Positions 1 to 7,587 of a stretch of DNA of 40,715 nucleotides are shown piece by piece. The notes beneath the pieces were generated by a model that was given only the letters and a program-made list of their open reading frames with translations, searched no databases and was not told where the DNA came from. The translations under genes were made by a program, and so were the position numbers. The stretch's first letter is position 1. Every line of letters starts with the position of its first letter. Origin of the DNA: Fimisoma sp964619315 (GTDB lineage: Bacteria > Bacillota > Clostridia > Peptostreptococcales > Anaerovoracaceae). Location of the stretch: contig CAZUEH010000011.1 of assembly GCA_964619315.1 (NCBI GenBank), forward strand, positions 1-40,715. The letters run 5' to 3'.

Positions 1-1349
1 TAAAAATTATATTCCAAATGGCCACTTACAGTTAAGTAGTATATGTGGAAAGGCTGTATACTACCGTTTTCATCTGGCGTCAAAAAGTCAGAAGTAGTCT
101 TGTCTACCATTTCCAAGTCTGACTCAGGCCATGTGTTTTTGAAATTATATTCCCTATCCTGCCCTTTGAATTGATAACCCAAATTAGGATGGGATAAGTC
201 TCTGTTGTAATAATATATGCTGTGATTATGGTATGCTTTAGTGGCATATCCTTTGTTCATAAATTGATGTCCAAGGGTAAACGGCAACGAATTGTCCTTC
301 GACTCTTTCATTGACCAAACACCAGGTTTTGGTACCAACCCCTGTAAACTCGTGTACTCTCCATCAAGTGTGCTAACTCCCCAAATTGGATTGTAAAAAT
401 TATTGAAGGTGTACCCCTCTGTCTGTAACTTATACAGAGTCGGCGTATAAACTGGGTCGATAGCAATATCCGAAAAACTTTCAGCAGTGATAAATATAAG
501 GTTTTTTCCTTCGAAAATTCCAGTTTTATCATTCTTCTTTGTAGCTTCTTGAGTTCCAAAATAGTCGTGCATAACTTTTATGGTTTCATTGCTTTCTTCT
601 TCGGAAAGCTTCTTAAAGTCTAACCCCTCTATAACATTGTCCCCTAACTCAGGTTCGACGTAAGGCCCTTCGACTTCGACTTTCGGTTCAAATCCAAACA
701 TTAGCTTAAACAAATCTATAGTCATTGCACCGACAAGACCTGAGCATTTGACGGACTCCTCAATTTCTACCGTTCCATATAAAACTTGATACGGGGCTCT
801 AGGATTTTCATCTTTTATTGAGCTTATTGCAATGCTGATACAAATAGAGACGATACATATTGTTACCATTACAAGGAGTATCGGCTTTTTGCTTCTTTGT
901 TCCTTGTCAGCTTTATCTTTTTTTCTAACCCCTAATGCAACTGTTATTATTGCTATAGCAAGGAGCAACGCCATAGGAATTTTTGATGCCCATATAGCTC
1001 CCATAATAACTTGCATGAATTCTACTACTTGCCCTCCATTCACCATAGAGTAGAAAGTAAAATATGTTTCAAATATTTCATAGTAAACAGTTTGTGCCAT
1101 GAATACAAGCGCAAAGAATCCTATTATAACAGCATAAAAAATCTTGCTGCTTTTGCCTTTTATAATCGTTTTAAAAAATAATACGACTGCGGCTAGCGAA
1201 ATATAAATAAGTGTTACTATGCAGATTTTAGGCACCACATAAGTACCATCGCTATATCCGACTGTGAATGCTCTAAAAACAATCTCCATCAGAATAAATG
1301 CCACAAATGTTTGTCCGAATAAAATAAAATCTCTCGTCTTGATCTTCAT
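1..1349 (-). CDS. LtaS/sulfatase-family membrane protein (partial)
   Basis: The gene starts at an ATG (1347-1349) behind a GGAAGGGA ribosome site and runs off the left edge of the window after about 449 codons, so the C-terminal part is missing. Five hydrophobic segments (about residues 8-28, 38-60, 69-90, 110-140 and 156-176) precede an extracellular alkaline-phosphatase/sulfatase-type domain. That is the architecture of lipoteichoic-acid synthase, which polymerises glycerol phosphate from phosphatidylglycerol outside the membrane. Visible catalytic signatures are NLIFITAESF, where E290 would be a metal ligand, STLDGEY, where T327 matches the nucleophilic threonine, and a late SGH motif near the cut end. 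The family is well supported; whether it is LtaS itself or a paralogous phosphoglycerol transferase cannot be settled without the C-terminus. It has its own promoter and is a single gene as far as visible. Confidence 0.85.
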   Translation of the reverse strand, partial: MKIKTRDFILFGQTFVAFILMEIVFRAFTVGYSDGTYVVPKICIVTLIYISLAAVVLFFKTIIKGKSSKIFYAVIIGFFALVFMAQTVYYEIFETYFTFYSMVNGGQVVEFMQVIMGAIWASKIPMALLLAIAIITVALGVRKKDKADKEQRSKKPILLVMVTICIVSICISIAISSIKDENPRAPYQVLYGTVEIEESVKCSGLVGAMTIDLFKLMFGFEPKVEVEGPYVEPELGDNVIEGLDFKKLSEEESNETIKVMHDYFGTQEATKKNDKTGIFEGKNLIFITAESFSDIAIDPVYTPTLYKLQTEGYTFNNFYNPIWGVSTLDGEYTSLQGLVPKPGVWSMKESKDNSLPFTLGHQFMNKGYATKAYHNHSIYYYNRDLSHPNLGYQFKGQDREYNFKNTWPESDLEMVDKTTSDFLTPDENGSIQPFHIYYLTVSGHLEYNF

Positions 1350-1384
1350 CTAAATGTCCCTTCCAATTTCAAACCTATCTAAAT

Positions 1385-1413
1385 ATTATATATATAACCC
1401 CAAAATCGGTCAA
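1385..1413 (-). promoter_or_regulatory. Promoter of the LtaS-like gene
   Basis: A sigma-A type promoter reads on the minus strand as TTGACC, a 17-base spacer, then TATAAT. It lies about 35 bases upstream of the ATG. Confidence 0.7.
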
Positions 1414-1471
1414 CATAGATTCGCCTTTTGATTGCATATAATATTACATTAGCATAGTTGTGACAGACTTT

Positions 1472-1517
1472 AAAAAAACAGCAATCTTTCAATTTTTATG
1501 AATGAAATGATTGCCGC
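1472..1517 (-). terminator. Rho-independent terminator of the acyl-CoA synthetase gene
   Basis: On the minus strand GCAATC(A)TTTCA pairs with TGAAAGATTGC and is followed by TGTTTTTTT. It sits about 10 bases past the stop codon of the acyl-CoA synthetase gene. Confidence 0.75.
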
Positions 1518-1527
1518 TTTTATAGAT

Positions 1528-3384
1528 TTATTTGTTGTCGTCTGCTAGCTCTGAATAACGCTTAATTTTCATTGTGCTAGTTTTTTCAAACTGGCCTTTT
1601 TTAATTTCCAGTTTCTTAATTGTCTTGTAGTTGCTTAGCTTACGATTAACTTTCTTAATCTGCTCCCAAACAACTTTATATATTTCTTCTTCGCTCAGTC
1701 CCTCACCATGAGTTTCTTCAATATACTCGTAGTTTGGAATTACTCTTGCTGTTATAACTAATTCTTTTTCGCCAACAACTTCTTTGCCATATACCATGCC
1801 TTCGCTTATTTCTTCAACCTTAGAAAGCAAAATTTCGATTTCTTCAGGGTATATATTTTTACCATTTTGGGTAACAATTACATTTTTGCTTCGGCCAGTT
1901 ATATATAAGAATCCGTCTTCGTCTAAGTATCCAATATCTCCTGAATTAAACCAGCCATCTTTAACTACTTCAGCTGTAGTTTCAGGATCTTCATAGTAAC
2001 CCAACATTACGGTTTTTCCTTTTATAAGAACTTCTCCCTCACCGTTTTCATTAGGGTTAGAAATCATAATTTCATCCCAAACAACGGATTTTCCTGCTGA
2101 TCCAACACGAGTGTCGAAATCAGGAGTAAGGGCAGCTATTGGTGCTGTTTCTGTAAGTCCATAACCTTGTAGGAAAGTCACTCCTATATCTTCTAGCCAC
2201 ATACCAACTTTGGCATCTATTGGGGCAGCAGCAGTAACTACTAATCGTAGATTTCCGCCTAAGTTTTCATATATGTCTTTAAATACTTTGCGTTTTACAT
2301 CTATTCCTACGTTTTTAAGACCATTAGTCAAAGTAATCATATACTTAACAGCAGCTGTCTTTCCGCTCTTTTCAATTCCTTGTGTAATTTTTTTGTGCAA
2401 GGTTTCTATTAAGAGAGGCACTGCTATAATCGCTGTTGGTGAAGTTTCCTTCATGTCGTTGGCGATATGTTTAAGACCTTGACAAACTGCCACGGAAGCA
2501 CCAACTGCCATCGGATACAAAAATCCTATTGTCGACTCATATGTATGATGTAGTGGCAATACTGAAAATAGTCTGTCCTCTGGTGTCAGATAAACATAAG
2601 GCGTTACAGAGTTTATATTGTATGCCAAGTTAGTGTTTGAAAGCATAACTCCTTTTGCCGCAGAAGTTGTTCCACTTGTGAAGATAAGTACTGCGAATTC
2701 GTCTGGCTGTATTTCTGTATCCTCGTATTCAGTGTATCCCAAGCCGCGAAGGAACTTTCCTTCCTCCATAACATACTCAAGTCCTACAAAACGGCCCTCA
2801 ATTTTATCATCGGAATACATTTCCATGAAATATTTGACTCCGGGGCAACGATTACCTACTTTTTTAATCAAATCCTTTTTTCTTGGAGAGTAGATTATTG
2901 CTGTAGCATCAGATCGTTTAATTATATTTTCCAACTCATTTTCTGGCAATTCTCTGTCGGTAGGAACTGCAATTCCAACGCCGCACAATAGTGCCATATA
3001 CGAAATATACCACTGGTATGTAGTTTCTCCTATTATCAGGATTTTTTCACCCTTAAGTTTAAAGGCTTTTGATAAACCTGCACCTAAGTTCTTAACGTCT
3101 TCGCCAAATTGTCCATAAGTGATTTCTTCAAACGGTGCCTTTTTGACGAATTTTTCTAATATAAAAGGTCTGTCCTTAAACTGCTCTATACTTTTTTCAA
3201 AGATCTCTTTGATAGTTTTATATGAAGTCCCAGGATAACCTTGACTGTCTTTTTTGCTTTTATTTTTAAGCTGCTCTATTACTTCCGGTGTATATTCGAT
3301 GTTCAGTTCTTCTATTTCTTCGACTTCTCTCATCTTATACTTTGGAAGTTTAAAATTAGGAATTTTCTTTAAAAGTCTTGCCAT
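1528..3384 (-). CDS. Long-chain acyl-CoA synthetase (AMP-binding enzyme)
   Basis: This 618-residue adenylate-forming enzyme should activate a fatty acid with ATP and transfer it to CoA. The AMP/ATP-binding loop FTSGTTSAAKG lies near residue 240, the second motif GYGLTETAP near residue 408, and the hinge and C-terminal signature YITGRSKNVIVTQNGKNIYP near residue 495. The invariant C-terminal lysine region (KGQFEKTSTMKIKR) is present. Length and motif order fit the FadD-like long-chain group rather than the shorter acetyl-CoA synthetase types. The start is an ATG behind AAGGGGA. It stands alone with its own promoter and terminator. Substrate chain length cannot be read from the sequence. Confidence 0.9.
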   Translation of the reverse strand: MARLLKKIPNFKLPKYKMREVEEIEELNIEYTPEVIEQLKNKSKKDSQGYPGTSYKTIKEIFEKSIEQFKDRPFILEKFVKKAPFEEITYGQFGEDVKNLGAGLSKAFKLKGEKILIIGETTYQWYISYMALLCGVGIAVPTDRELPENELENIIKRSDATAIIYSPRKKDLIKKVGNRCPGVKYFMEMYSDDKIEGRFVGLEYVMEEGKFLRGLGYTEYEDTEIQPDEFAVLIFTSGTTSAAKGVMLSNTNLAYNINSVTPYVYLTPEDRLFSVLPLHHTYESTIGFLYPMAVGASVAVCQGLKHIANDMKETSPTAIIAVPLLIETLHKKITQGIEKSGKTAAVKYMITLTNGLKNVGIDVKRKVFKDIYENLGGNLRLVVTAAAPIDAKVGMWLEDIGVTFLQGYGLTETAPIAALTPDFDTRVGSAGKSVVWDEIMISNPNENGEGEVLIKGKTVMLGYYEDPETTAEVVKDGWFNSGDIGYLDEDGFLYITGRSKNVIVTQNGKNIYPEEIEILLSKVEEISEGMVYGKEVVGEKELVITARVIPNYEYIEETHGEGLSEEEIYKVVWEQIKKVNRKLSNYKTIKKLEIKKGQFEKTSTMKIKRYSELADDNK

Positions 3385-3417
3385 TTTTGTGTCCCCTTTT
3401 CTACAAAATGATATACA

Positions 3418-3447
3418 ATTATATCACTTTTCACCTTAATAATGCAA
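3418..3447 (-). promoter_or_regulatory. Promoter of the acyl-CoA synthetase gene, with overlapping palindrome
   Basis: On the minus strand TTGCAT is followed by an 18-base spacer and TATAAT. The -10 box lies inside a perfect inverted repeat, TGATATA-CAAT-TATATCA at 3409-3426, which could be an operator. Confidence 0.65.
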
Positions 3448-3596
3448 ATTTTTTAAGTATTTCTCTTGCGAAAAATACAACAGCGAAACTAAAAGTCTTT
3501 TGTTTTTATCTGCCAATTCACTATTTCACTGATTTTCTACATTAAAAAACCATTTTTAAGGTTCTTTTGCAATTTTTCGTTCTGCTTATTCTCTTT

Positions 3597-3607
3597 TATG
3601 ATATACT
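3597..3607 (+). promoter_or_regulatory. -10 region for the toxin mRNA
   Basis: TATGAT and TATACT overlap here and would place the start of the toxin RNA near 3610-3616, just before the long-range complementary block at 3617. The -35 element is poor, so this call is tentative. Confidence 0.45.
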
Positions 3608-3638
3608 TCGCTTCAAGGAACACTGTTTGGTGGCTTAT

Positions 3639-3660
3639 CACTACCCTATAAAGGGGGGTG
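3639..3660 (+). promoter_or_regulatory. Hairpin sequestering the toxin ribosome site
   Basis: CACTACCCT (3639-3647) can pair, with one mismatch, to AGGGGGGTG (3652-3660) across a four-base loop. The 3' arm is the Shine-Dalgarno sequence of the 25-residue toxin, so this fold would hide the ribosome site. Such masking is usual for type I toxin mRNAs. Confidence 0.55.
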
Positions 3661-3665
3661 ATGCT

Positions 3666-3743
3666 ATGGTAACTTACTCTGACTTGTTTCAGTTAGGTCT
3701 ACTAATAATAGCCCTTATTGCCTTGCTTAACAGCAAGAAGTAG
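3666..3743 (+). CDS. Small holin-like membrane toxin (type I toxin-antitoxin)
   Basis: The ORF is 25 residues, beginning MVTYSDLFQLG, with a hydrophobic core (LLIIALIALL) and a basic tail (NSKK). The start follows a very strong ribosome site (AGGGGGGTG). The sequence resembles the short 'putative holin-like toxin' peptides of Firmicutes (TxpA/BsrG-like), which insert in the cell's own membrane and are silenced by an antisense RNA. Supporting context is a convergent promoter downstream, a shared hairpin between the two transcripts, and 5'-3' complementarity in the RNA. There are no phage genes nearby, so a lysis role is unlikely. The toxin identity is inferred from sequence pattern and locus architecture. 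Confidence 0.75.
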   Translation: MVTYSDLFQLGLLIIALIALLNSKK

Positions 3744-3744
3744 G

Positions 3745-3835
3745 AAAGCCACCTAACTCCTTTGGGAATTTAGGTGACTTTTCTAAAACCATTTTTTGGA
3801 TAAGCCGCCCCATCAAAGGCGGTGTTCCCTTTATT
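3745..3835 (-). ncRNA. Predicted antisense antitoxin RNA (RatA-like)
   Basis: A well-formed minus-strand promoter starts transcription near 3835, running towards the toxin gene. The RNA would begin with a GC-rich hairpin (CCGCC/GGCGG, 3804-3823) and end at the hairpin at 3750-3776, giving about 90 nucleotides complementary to the 3' part of the toxin mRNA. This matches the TxpA/RatA and BsrG/SR4 arrangement. Ends are predicted, not observed. Confidence 0.55.
3750..3783 (+). terminator. Hairpin between toxin gene and antisense RNA
   Basis: CACCTAA (3750-3756) pairs with TTAGGTG (3770-3776). The stem is followed by ACTTTTC on the plus strand and GGCTTTCC on the minus strand, so it could end both the toxin mRNA and the antisense RNA. 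The U-tracts are weak. Confidence 0.5.
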
Positions 3836-3841
3836 AATACT

Positions 3842-3870
3842 ATGTTAGCATTTTCTGAGGTTGTTGTCAA
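3842..3870 (-). promoter_or_regulatory. Promoter of the antisense RNA
   Basis: On the minus strand a perfect TTGACA is followed by a 17-base spacer and TAACAT. No minus-strand protein gene follows it, which is why an antisense RNA is proposed. Confidence 0.6.
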
Positions 3871-3959
3871 ATATTTGCTTTTGGGGGTTGCCTTGTAACT
3901 CGAAAGGTTTTATACATTCTCACTGCCAATATATTTCTGCAACAAATCCCTTCAAGATG

Positions 3960-3988
3960 TTGCTATTTAATGCTTTTCCATATATAAT
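3960..3988 (+). promoter_or_regulatory. gltX promoter
   Basis: TTGCTA, a 17-base spacer, then TATAAT, ending 35 bases before the gltX start. No T-box or other leader structure fits in the short leader. Confidence 0.7.
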
Positions 3989-4023
3989 AAATTAGTTAAA
4001 AATAACCATGGAGGTTCTTATAT

Positions 4024-5682
4024 ATGAATTATCAACAGCTTGCAGAAATGCTTTTTCCAAATGTAACAAATACTCCAGATGAGTATGAAAATATGTTCCC
4101 TGCTCGCACCTTGCCTGCTAGCGCAAAGGTTACAAGATTAGGCCCAAGCCCTACAGGGTTCATCCATCTTGGCAACCTTTTTGGTGCATTTGCAGACGAG
4201 CGTCTTGCACACCAGTCTGACGGAGTTTTTTTCTTGAGAATAGAAGACACCGATGAAAAACGCTATGTCGATGGCGCAGTAGAAATTATAATAAATTCCT
4301 TGAAGTTTTTTGGAATTAACTTTGATGAGGGAGTAAATATTGACGGTGAGCATGGCGATTATGGTAGTTATACCCAAAGCATGCGTGGCCCAATATATCA
4401 ATCTTTCGCAAAAAAATTAGTATCAGAAGGCAAGGCATATCCATGCTTCTTAACAGAAGATGAAATATCCTCAATAAGAGCGCAACAAGAAGCTAACAAA
4501 GAAAACCCTGGTATCTATGGCAAATGGGCCCTAAGCCGTGATTTGAGCCCTGCACAGGCGGCTGAAAAGCTCGAGGCCGGACTGCCCTATGTAATTAGAT
4601 TAAAATCAGATGGCGATATGAGCATTGCCGAAGATCAAATAAAGCGTTTCCAAGCGGAAGACGCCATAAGAGGCACATTAAACATGCCTTACAACGATCA
4701 AGACACAGTCCTACTTAAGGCTAATGGCATTCCTACTTATCATTTTGCCCACGTAATAGATGACCACTTAATGAGAACTACACATGTGGTTAGAGGCGCA
4801 GAATGGCTTCCATCTCTACCTATACACGTAGAACTTTTTGAAAAGCTAGATTGGGAAATCCCTACATATTGTCACACTGCTCAGCTTATGAAATTAGATG
4901 CAGAGGGAAATAAGCGTAAGCTTTCTAAGAGAGAGGACCCTGAGCTTTCATTAGATTATTATCGCAATTTAGGATATCACCCAGAGGCCGTTAGAGAGTA
5001 TCTTCTTACTATCTTAAACTCAAATTTTGAAGAATGGCGAATAGCAAATCCTGATGCTGATATTGAAGAATTTGAATTTACTACAGAAAAAATGAGCAAC
5101 TCAGGTGCCCTTTTCGATTTGAATAAGCTTAATGATGTGAGCAAAGATGTTTTGCTTCGCATTAGTGCTTCCGATTTGTACGACTTCCTAAAAGCATGGG
5201 CTGATCAGTTCAAGCCAGAAGTCTCTCATATATTCGAAGACCGCAAATATCTTGAAACCATTTTAGATATCGGTCGTCAAGAGGCCAAGCCAAGAAAAGA
5301 TCACATCTACGCACAGCAAATGATTGAAAATATCAGCTACTTCTTTGATGATATGTTTAAAATAGAGGATTCTGTTCCTACCGAAGCGAAAGAAGATAAG
5401 TCTGCTATACTTCAAAAATATCTGGAAGCATATGATCATCAAGACGATCAAGAAACTTGGTTTAATAAGATTCGTCAGATTGCACAAGACATGGGTTATG
5501 CCGCTAAACCTAAGGATTACAAAAAACATCCTGAGGAATATAAAGGCCATGTTGGTCATGTGAGCACTGTAATTCGAATTGCCCTCATTGGCAGAAGTCA
5601 ATCTCCTGACGTTTGGCAAATACAGCAAATCTTAGGCGAAGTTAGAACTAAGGAACGCTTACAAGCTTTTGCTGCTAAATAG
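4024..5682 (+). CDS. gltX: Glutamyl-tRNA synthetase
   Basis: This class I aminoacyl-tRNA synthetase charges tRNA-Glu with glutamate. The HIGH-type motif is seen in PSPTGFIHLGN (residues 42-51) and the KMSKS-type motif as KLSKRED near residue 300. DTDEKRY follows the Rossmann start, as usual for GluRS. At 552 residues it is longer than the common form of about 480. It carries an N-terminal extension of about 35 residues before the catalytic core, and inserts around the anticodon-binding half. The start ATG follows GGAGG. It is transcribed alone, with its own promoter and a strong terminator. Discriminating or non-discriminating specificity cannot be told from reading alone. Confidence 0.95.
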   Translation: MNYQQLAEMLFPNVTNTPDEYENMFPARTLPASAKVTRLGPSPTGFIHLGNLFGAFADERLAHQSDGVFFLRIEDTDEKRYVDGAVEIIINSLKFFGINFDEGVNIDGEHGDYGSYTQSMRGPIYQSFAKKLVSEGKAYPCFLTEDEISSIRAQQEANKENPGIYGKWALSRDLSPAQAAEKLEAGLPYVIRLKSDGDMSIAEDQIKRFQAEDAIRGTLNMPYNDQDTVLLKANGIPTYHFAHVIDDHLMRTTHVVRGAEWLPSLPIHVELFEKLDWEIPTYCHTAQLMKLDAEGNKRKLSKREDPELSLDYYRNLGYHPEAVREYLLTILNSNFEEWRIANPDADIEEFEFTTEKMSNSGALFDLNKLNDVSKDVLLRISASDLYDFLKAWADQFKPEVSHIFEDRKYLETILDIGRQEAKPRKDHIYAQQMIENISYFFDDMFKIEDSVPTEAKEDKSAILQKYLEAYDHQDDQETWFNKIRQIAQDMGYAAKPKDYKKHPEEYKGHVGHVSTVIRIALIGRSQSPDVWQIQQILGEVRTKERLQAFAAK

Positions 5683-5694
5683 CAAAAACTTCAA

Positions 5695-5718
5695 AATCCC
5701 GCAATATGCGGGATTTTT
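5695..5718 (+). terminator. gltX terminator (bidirectional)
   Basis: AATCCCGC and GCGGGATT form a stem followed by six T. The A-run on the other side lets it also end the converging cdaA-ywlG operon. Confidence 0.85.
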
Positions 5719-5736
5719 TAATGATTTTAAAAACAT

Positions 5737-6312
5737 CTATCTAGGAATTTCTCCTCCCGAAAGGCTATCATTGTAAATAGCTCTTGGGCCGCCTATAAAC
5801 TTAGGTCTAGTTCTTGCACAAGTTATATGAGCTTCCCCTATGGATTTAAGGGACACTCTTACTGGTACAGCAACTTTTTTAAGATGCATTCCTATCAAGG
5901 TATCGCCTATATCAATTCCTGCATCAGCTTTTATTTTCTCTACTGCTACAGGGCACTTAGCTTTGTTGTACATTGTGGTTGCAAAAGAACCACCTGCTTT
6001 TGGCTGAGGTACTACATTGACAATTTCTTTTCCGCTTGGTAGCGCTTCTTTTTCAAGAATTATTGCTCTGTTCAAATGCTCGCAACATTGTACTGCCAAA
6101 AATATACCTTTAGGCTCAAGAACACTCATTACGCCTTCATATATAGCCTCGGCTGCATTGATATCTGAGTTCTTGCCAATTTGCTTGCCCATTACTTCGC
6201 TGGAGCTACAACCAATTACCATTAGGCTTCCTGCTTGCAACTTAGCAATATCAACCAACTCACTACAAACTATCGCGGCTTGTTCTTTAATTTCCTTATA
6301 AGTTAAACTCAT
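5737..6312 (-). CDS. YwlG/UPF0340 (DUF436) family protein
   Basis: A 191-residue protein of the conserved UPF0340 family (YwlG in B. subtilis, TIGR01440). Family hallmarks are the N-terminal helix followed by VIGCSSSEVMG, the central QCCEHLNRA segment with paired cysteines, PQPKAGGSF, and the late HMKKV-like stretch here written as IGMHLKKVAVPVR. The biochemical function of the family is not established. It is the last gene of the cdaA operon, 12 bases after ahcY, with a GGGGGCA ribosome site. Operon position suggests only co-expression with wall and methyl-cycle genes. Confidence 0.85.
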   Translation of the reverse strand: MSLTYKEIKEQAAIVCSELVDIAKLQAGSLMVIGCSSSEVMGKQIGKNSDINAAEAIYEGVMSVLEPKGIFLAVQCCEHLNRAIILEKEALPSGKEIVNVVPQPKAGGSFATTMYNKAKCPVAVEKIKADAGIDIGDTLIGMHLKKVAVPVRVSLKSIGEAHITCARTRPKFIGGPRAIYNDSLSGGEIPR

Positions 6313-6324
6313 GTGTTTTGCCCC

Positions 6325-7575
6325 CTATACCTGCCAACTGTTCAGATAGGCTTCTTGCTCAGGTGTTAAGTTGTCAATTTCTATGTCCCATGCAGCAAGC
6401 TTTCTGCGAGCTATAACATTGTCCATTTCCTTTGAAACATCTATCACCTTGTTTTGAAGTTCTTTGTAATTATCTCTTATGTATTCTGCTGACATTGCTT
6501 GCACAGCAAAACTCAAATCCATTATTTCTGCTGGGTGTCCATCGGCAGCAGCTATGTTTACAAGTCTGCCTTCGCCAATTATATTTACCCATTTGCCGTT
6601 TGGCAATTTATATCCCATTATATTATTACGACGTTCTTTTTTCTCTACTGCAAAGATTTCAAGGGCGTCCATGTCAATTTCGCAATTAAAATGTCCTGCG
6701 TTTGTAAGTATTGCCCCATCTTTCATTGTCATCATATGGTCAGTGGTAATAGTTTTGCAACATCCTGTAGCACTTACAAAGATATCCCCAAGCGGTGCTG
6801 CCTTAGCTATAGGCATTACAGAAAATCCATCCATCTTAGCTTCTATAGCCTTAACTGGATCAATTTCTGTAACAATAACTTGTGCACCAAGAGATGCTGC
6901 TCTCATGGCAATTCCTCGTGAGCACCAACCGTAACCAACTACAACCACTTTTTTAGCAGCGATAATTAGGTTAGTATTTCTCATGATACTATCCCAAACA
7001 GATTGTCCTGTTCCATATCTATTGTCGAAAAGATGTTTGCAGTCAGCGTCATTAACTGCTACCATAGGGAATTTGAGAACGCCTTCTTTTTCCATTGCCT
7101 TAAGTCTAATAACTCCAGTGGTAGTTTCTTCACATCCGCCCCAAACCTCAGTCATAAGATCTGGTCTTTTTTCATGAAGGAAAGAAACCAAGTCTCCTCC
7201 GTCATCAATTATTATATTAGGCTTATGCTCTAAACACTTTTCAATATGGCTTTCGTATTCTTCTGCAGTCGCTCCATGATAAGCAAAAACTTTCAGTCCA
7301 CTATCTGCCAATGCAGCAGCCACATCATCTTGTGTGCTCAGAATGTTACTTCCTGTAACCGACATATCTGCACCACCTGCCGCAAGGACTAAGCACAAAT
7401 ATGCTGTCTTAGCTTCGAGGTGGACAGAAAGGGATACTTTGACACCCTTAAAAGGTTTAGTTTTAGAATATTCTTCTTCAAGGCCTCTAAGTAGAGGCAT
7501 GTTGTCCTTAACCCATTGGATTTTTCTATGGCCTGATGGCGCCAAGGACAAATCTCTCACTTCATATTTTTCCAT
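6325..7575 (-). CDS. ahcY: Adenosylhomocysteinase
   Basis: This NAD-dependent enzyme splits S-adenosylhomocysteine into adenosine and homocysteine, relieving product inhibition of methyltransferases. The 416 residues match the short bacterial/archaeal form. Visible motifs are the substrate region IIDDGGDLV (around residue 130), the NAD-binding VVVVGYGWCSRG (around 215), GAILTNAGHFNCEID (around 300), and the C-terminal LTPEQEAYLNSW, which normally contributes to the neighbouring active site. It lies 12 bases after glmS and 12 bases before ywlG, so it is co-transcribed with the c-di-AMP and amino-sugar genes, an unusual partner for it. Confidence 0.93.
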   Translation of the reverse strand: MEKYEVRDLSLAPSGHRKIQWVKDNMPLLRGLEEEYSKTKPFKGVKVSLSVHLEAKTAYLCLVLAAGGADMSVTGSNILSTQDDVAAALADSGLKVFAYHGATAEEYESHIEKCLEHKPNIIIDDGGDLVSFLHEKRPDLMTEVWGGCEETTTGVIRLKAMEKEGVLKFPMVAVNDADCKHLFDNRYGTGQSVWDSIMRNTNLIIAAKKVVVVGYGWCSRGIAMRAASLGAQVIVTEIDPVKAIEAKMDGFSVMPIAKAAPLGDIFVSATGCCKTITTDHMMTMKDGAILTNAGHFNCEIDMDALEIFAVEKKERRNNIMGYKLPNGKWVNIIGEGRLVNIAAADGHPAEIMDLSFAVQAMSAEYIRDNYKELQNKVIDVSKEMDNVIARRKLAAWDIEIDNLTPEQEAYLNSWQV

Positions 7576-7587
7576 GGTTTTTCTCTC

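Noticed and set aside
308..559. 83-codon minus-strand ORF at the left edge
   Set aside because: It is an out-of-frame reading within the LtaS-like gene, whose true frame is open from 1349 to the window edge.
3666..3743. Phage holin remnant
   Set aside because: No other phage genes are nearby; the peptide is far shorter than holins and has the type I toxin arrangement with an antisense promoter.
3880..4023. T-box riboswitch before gltX
   Set aside because: The distance from the promoter to the start codon is only about 35 bases, and no T-box sequence or terminator/antiterminator pair is present.
6479..6934. 151-codon plus-strand ORF opposite ahcY
   Set aside because: Shadow of a well-supported gene with no start signals.
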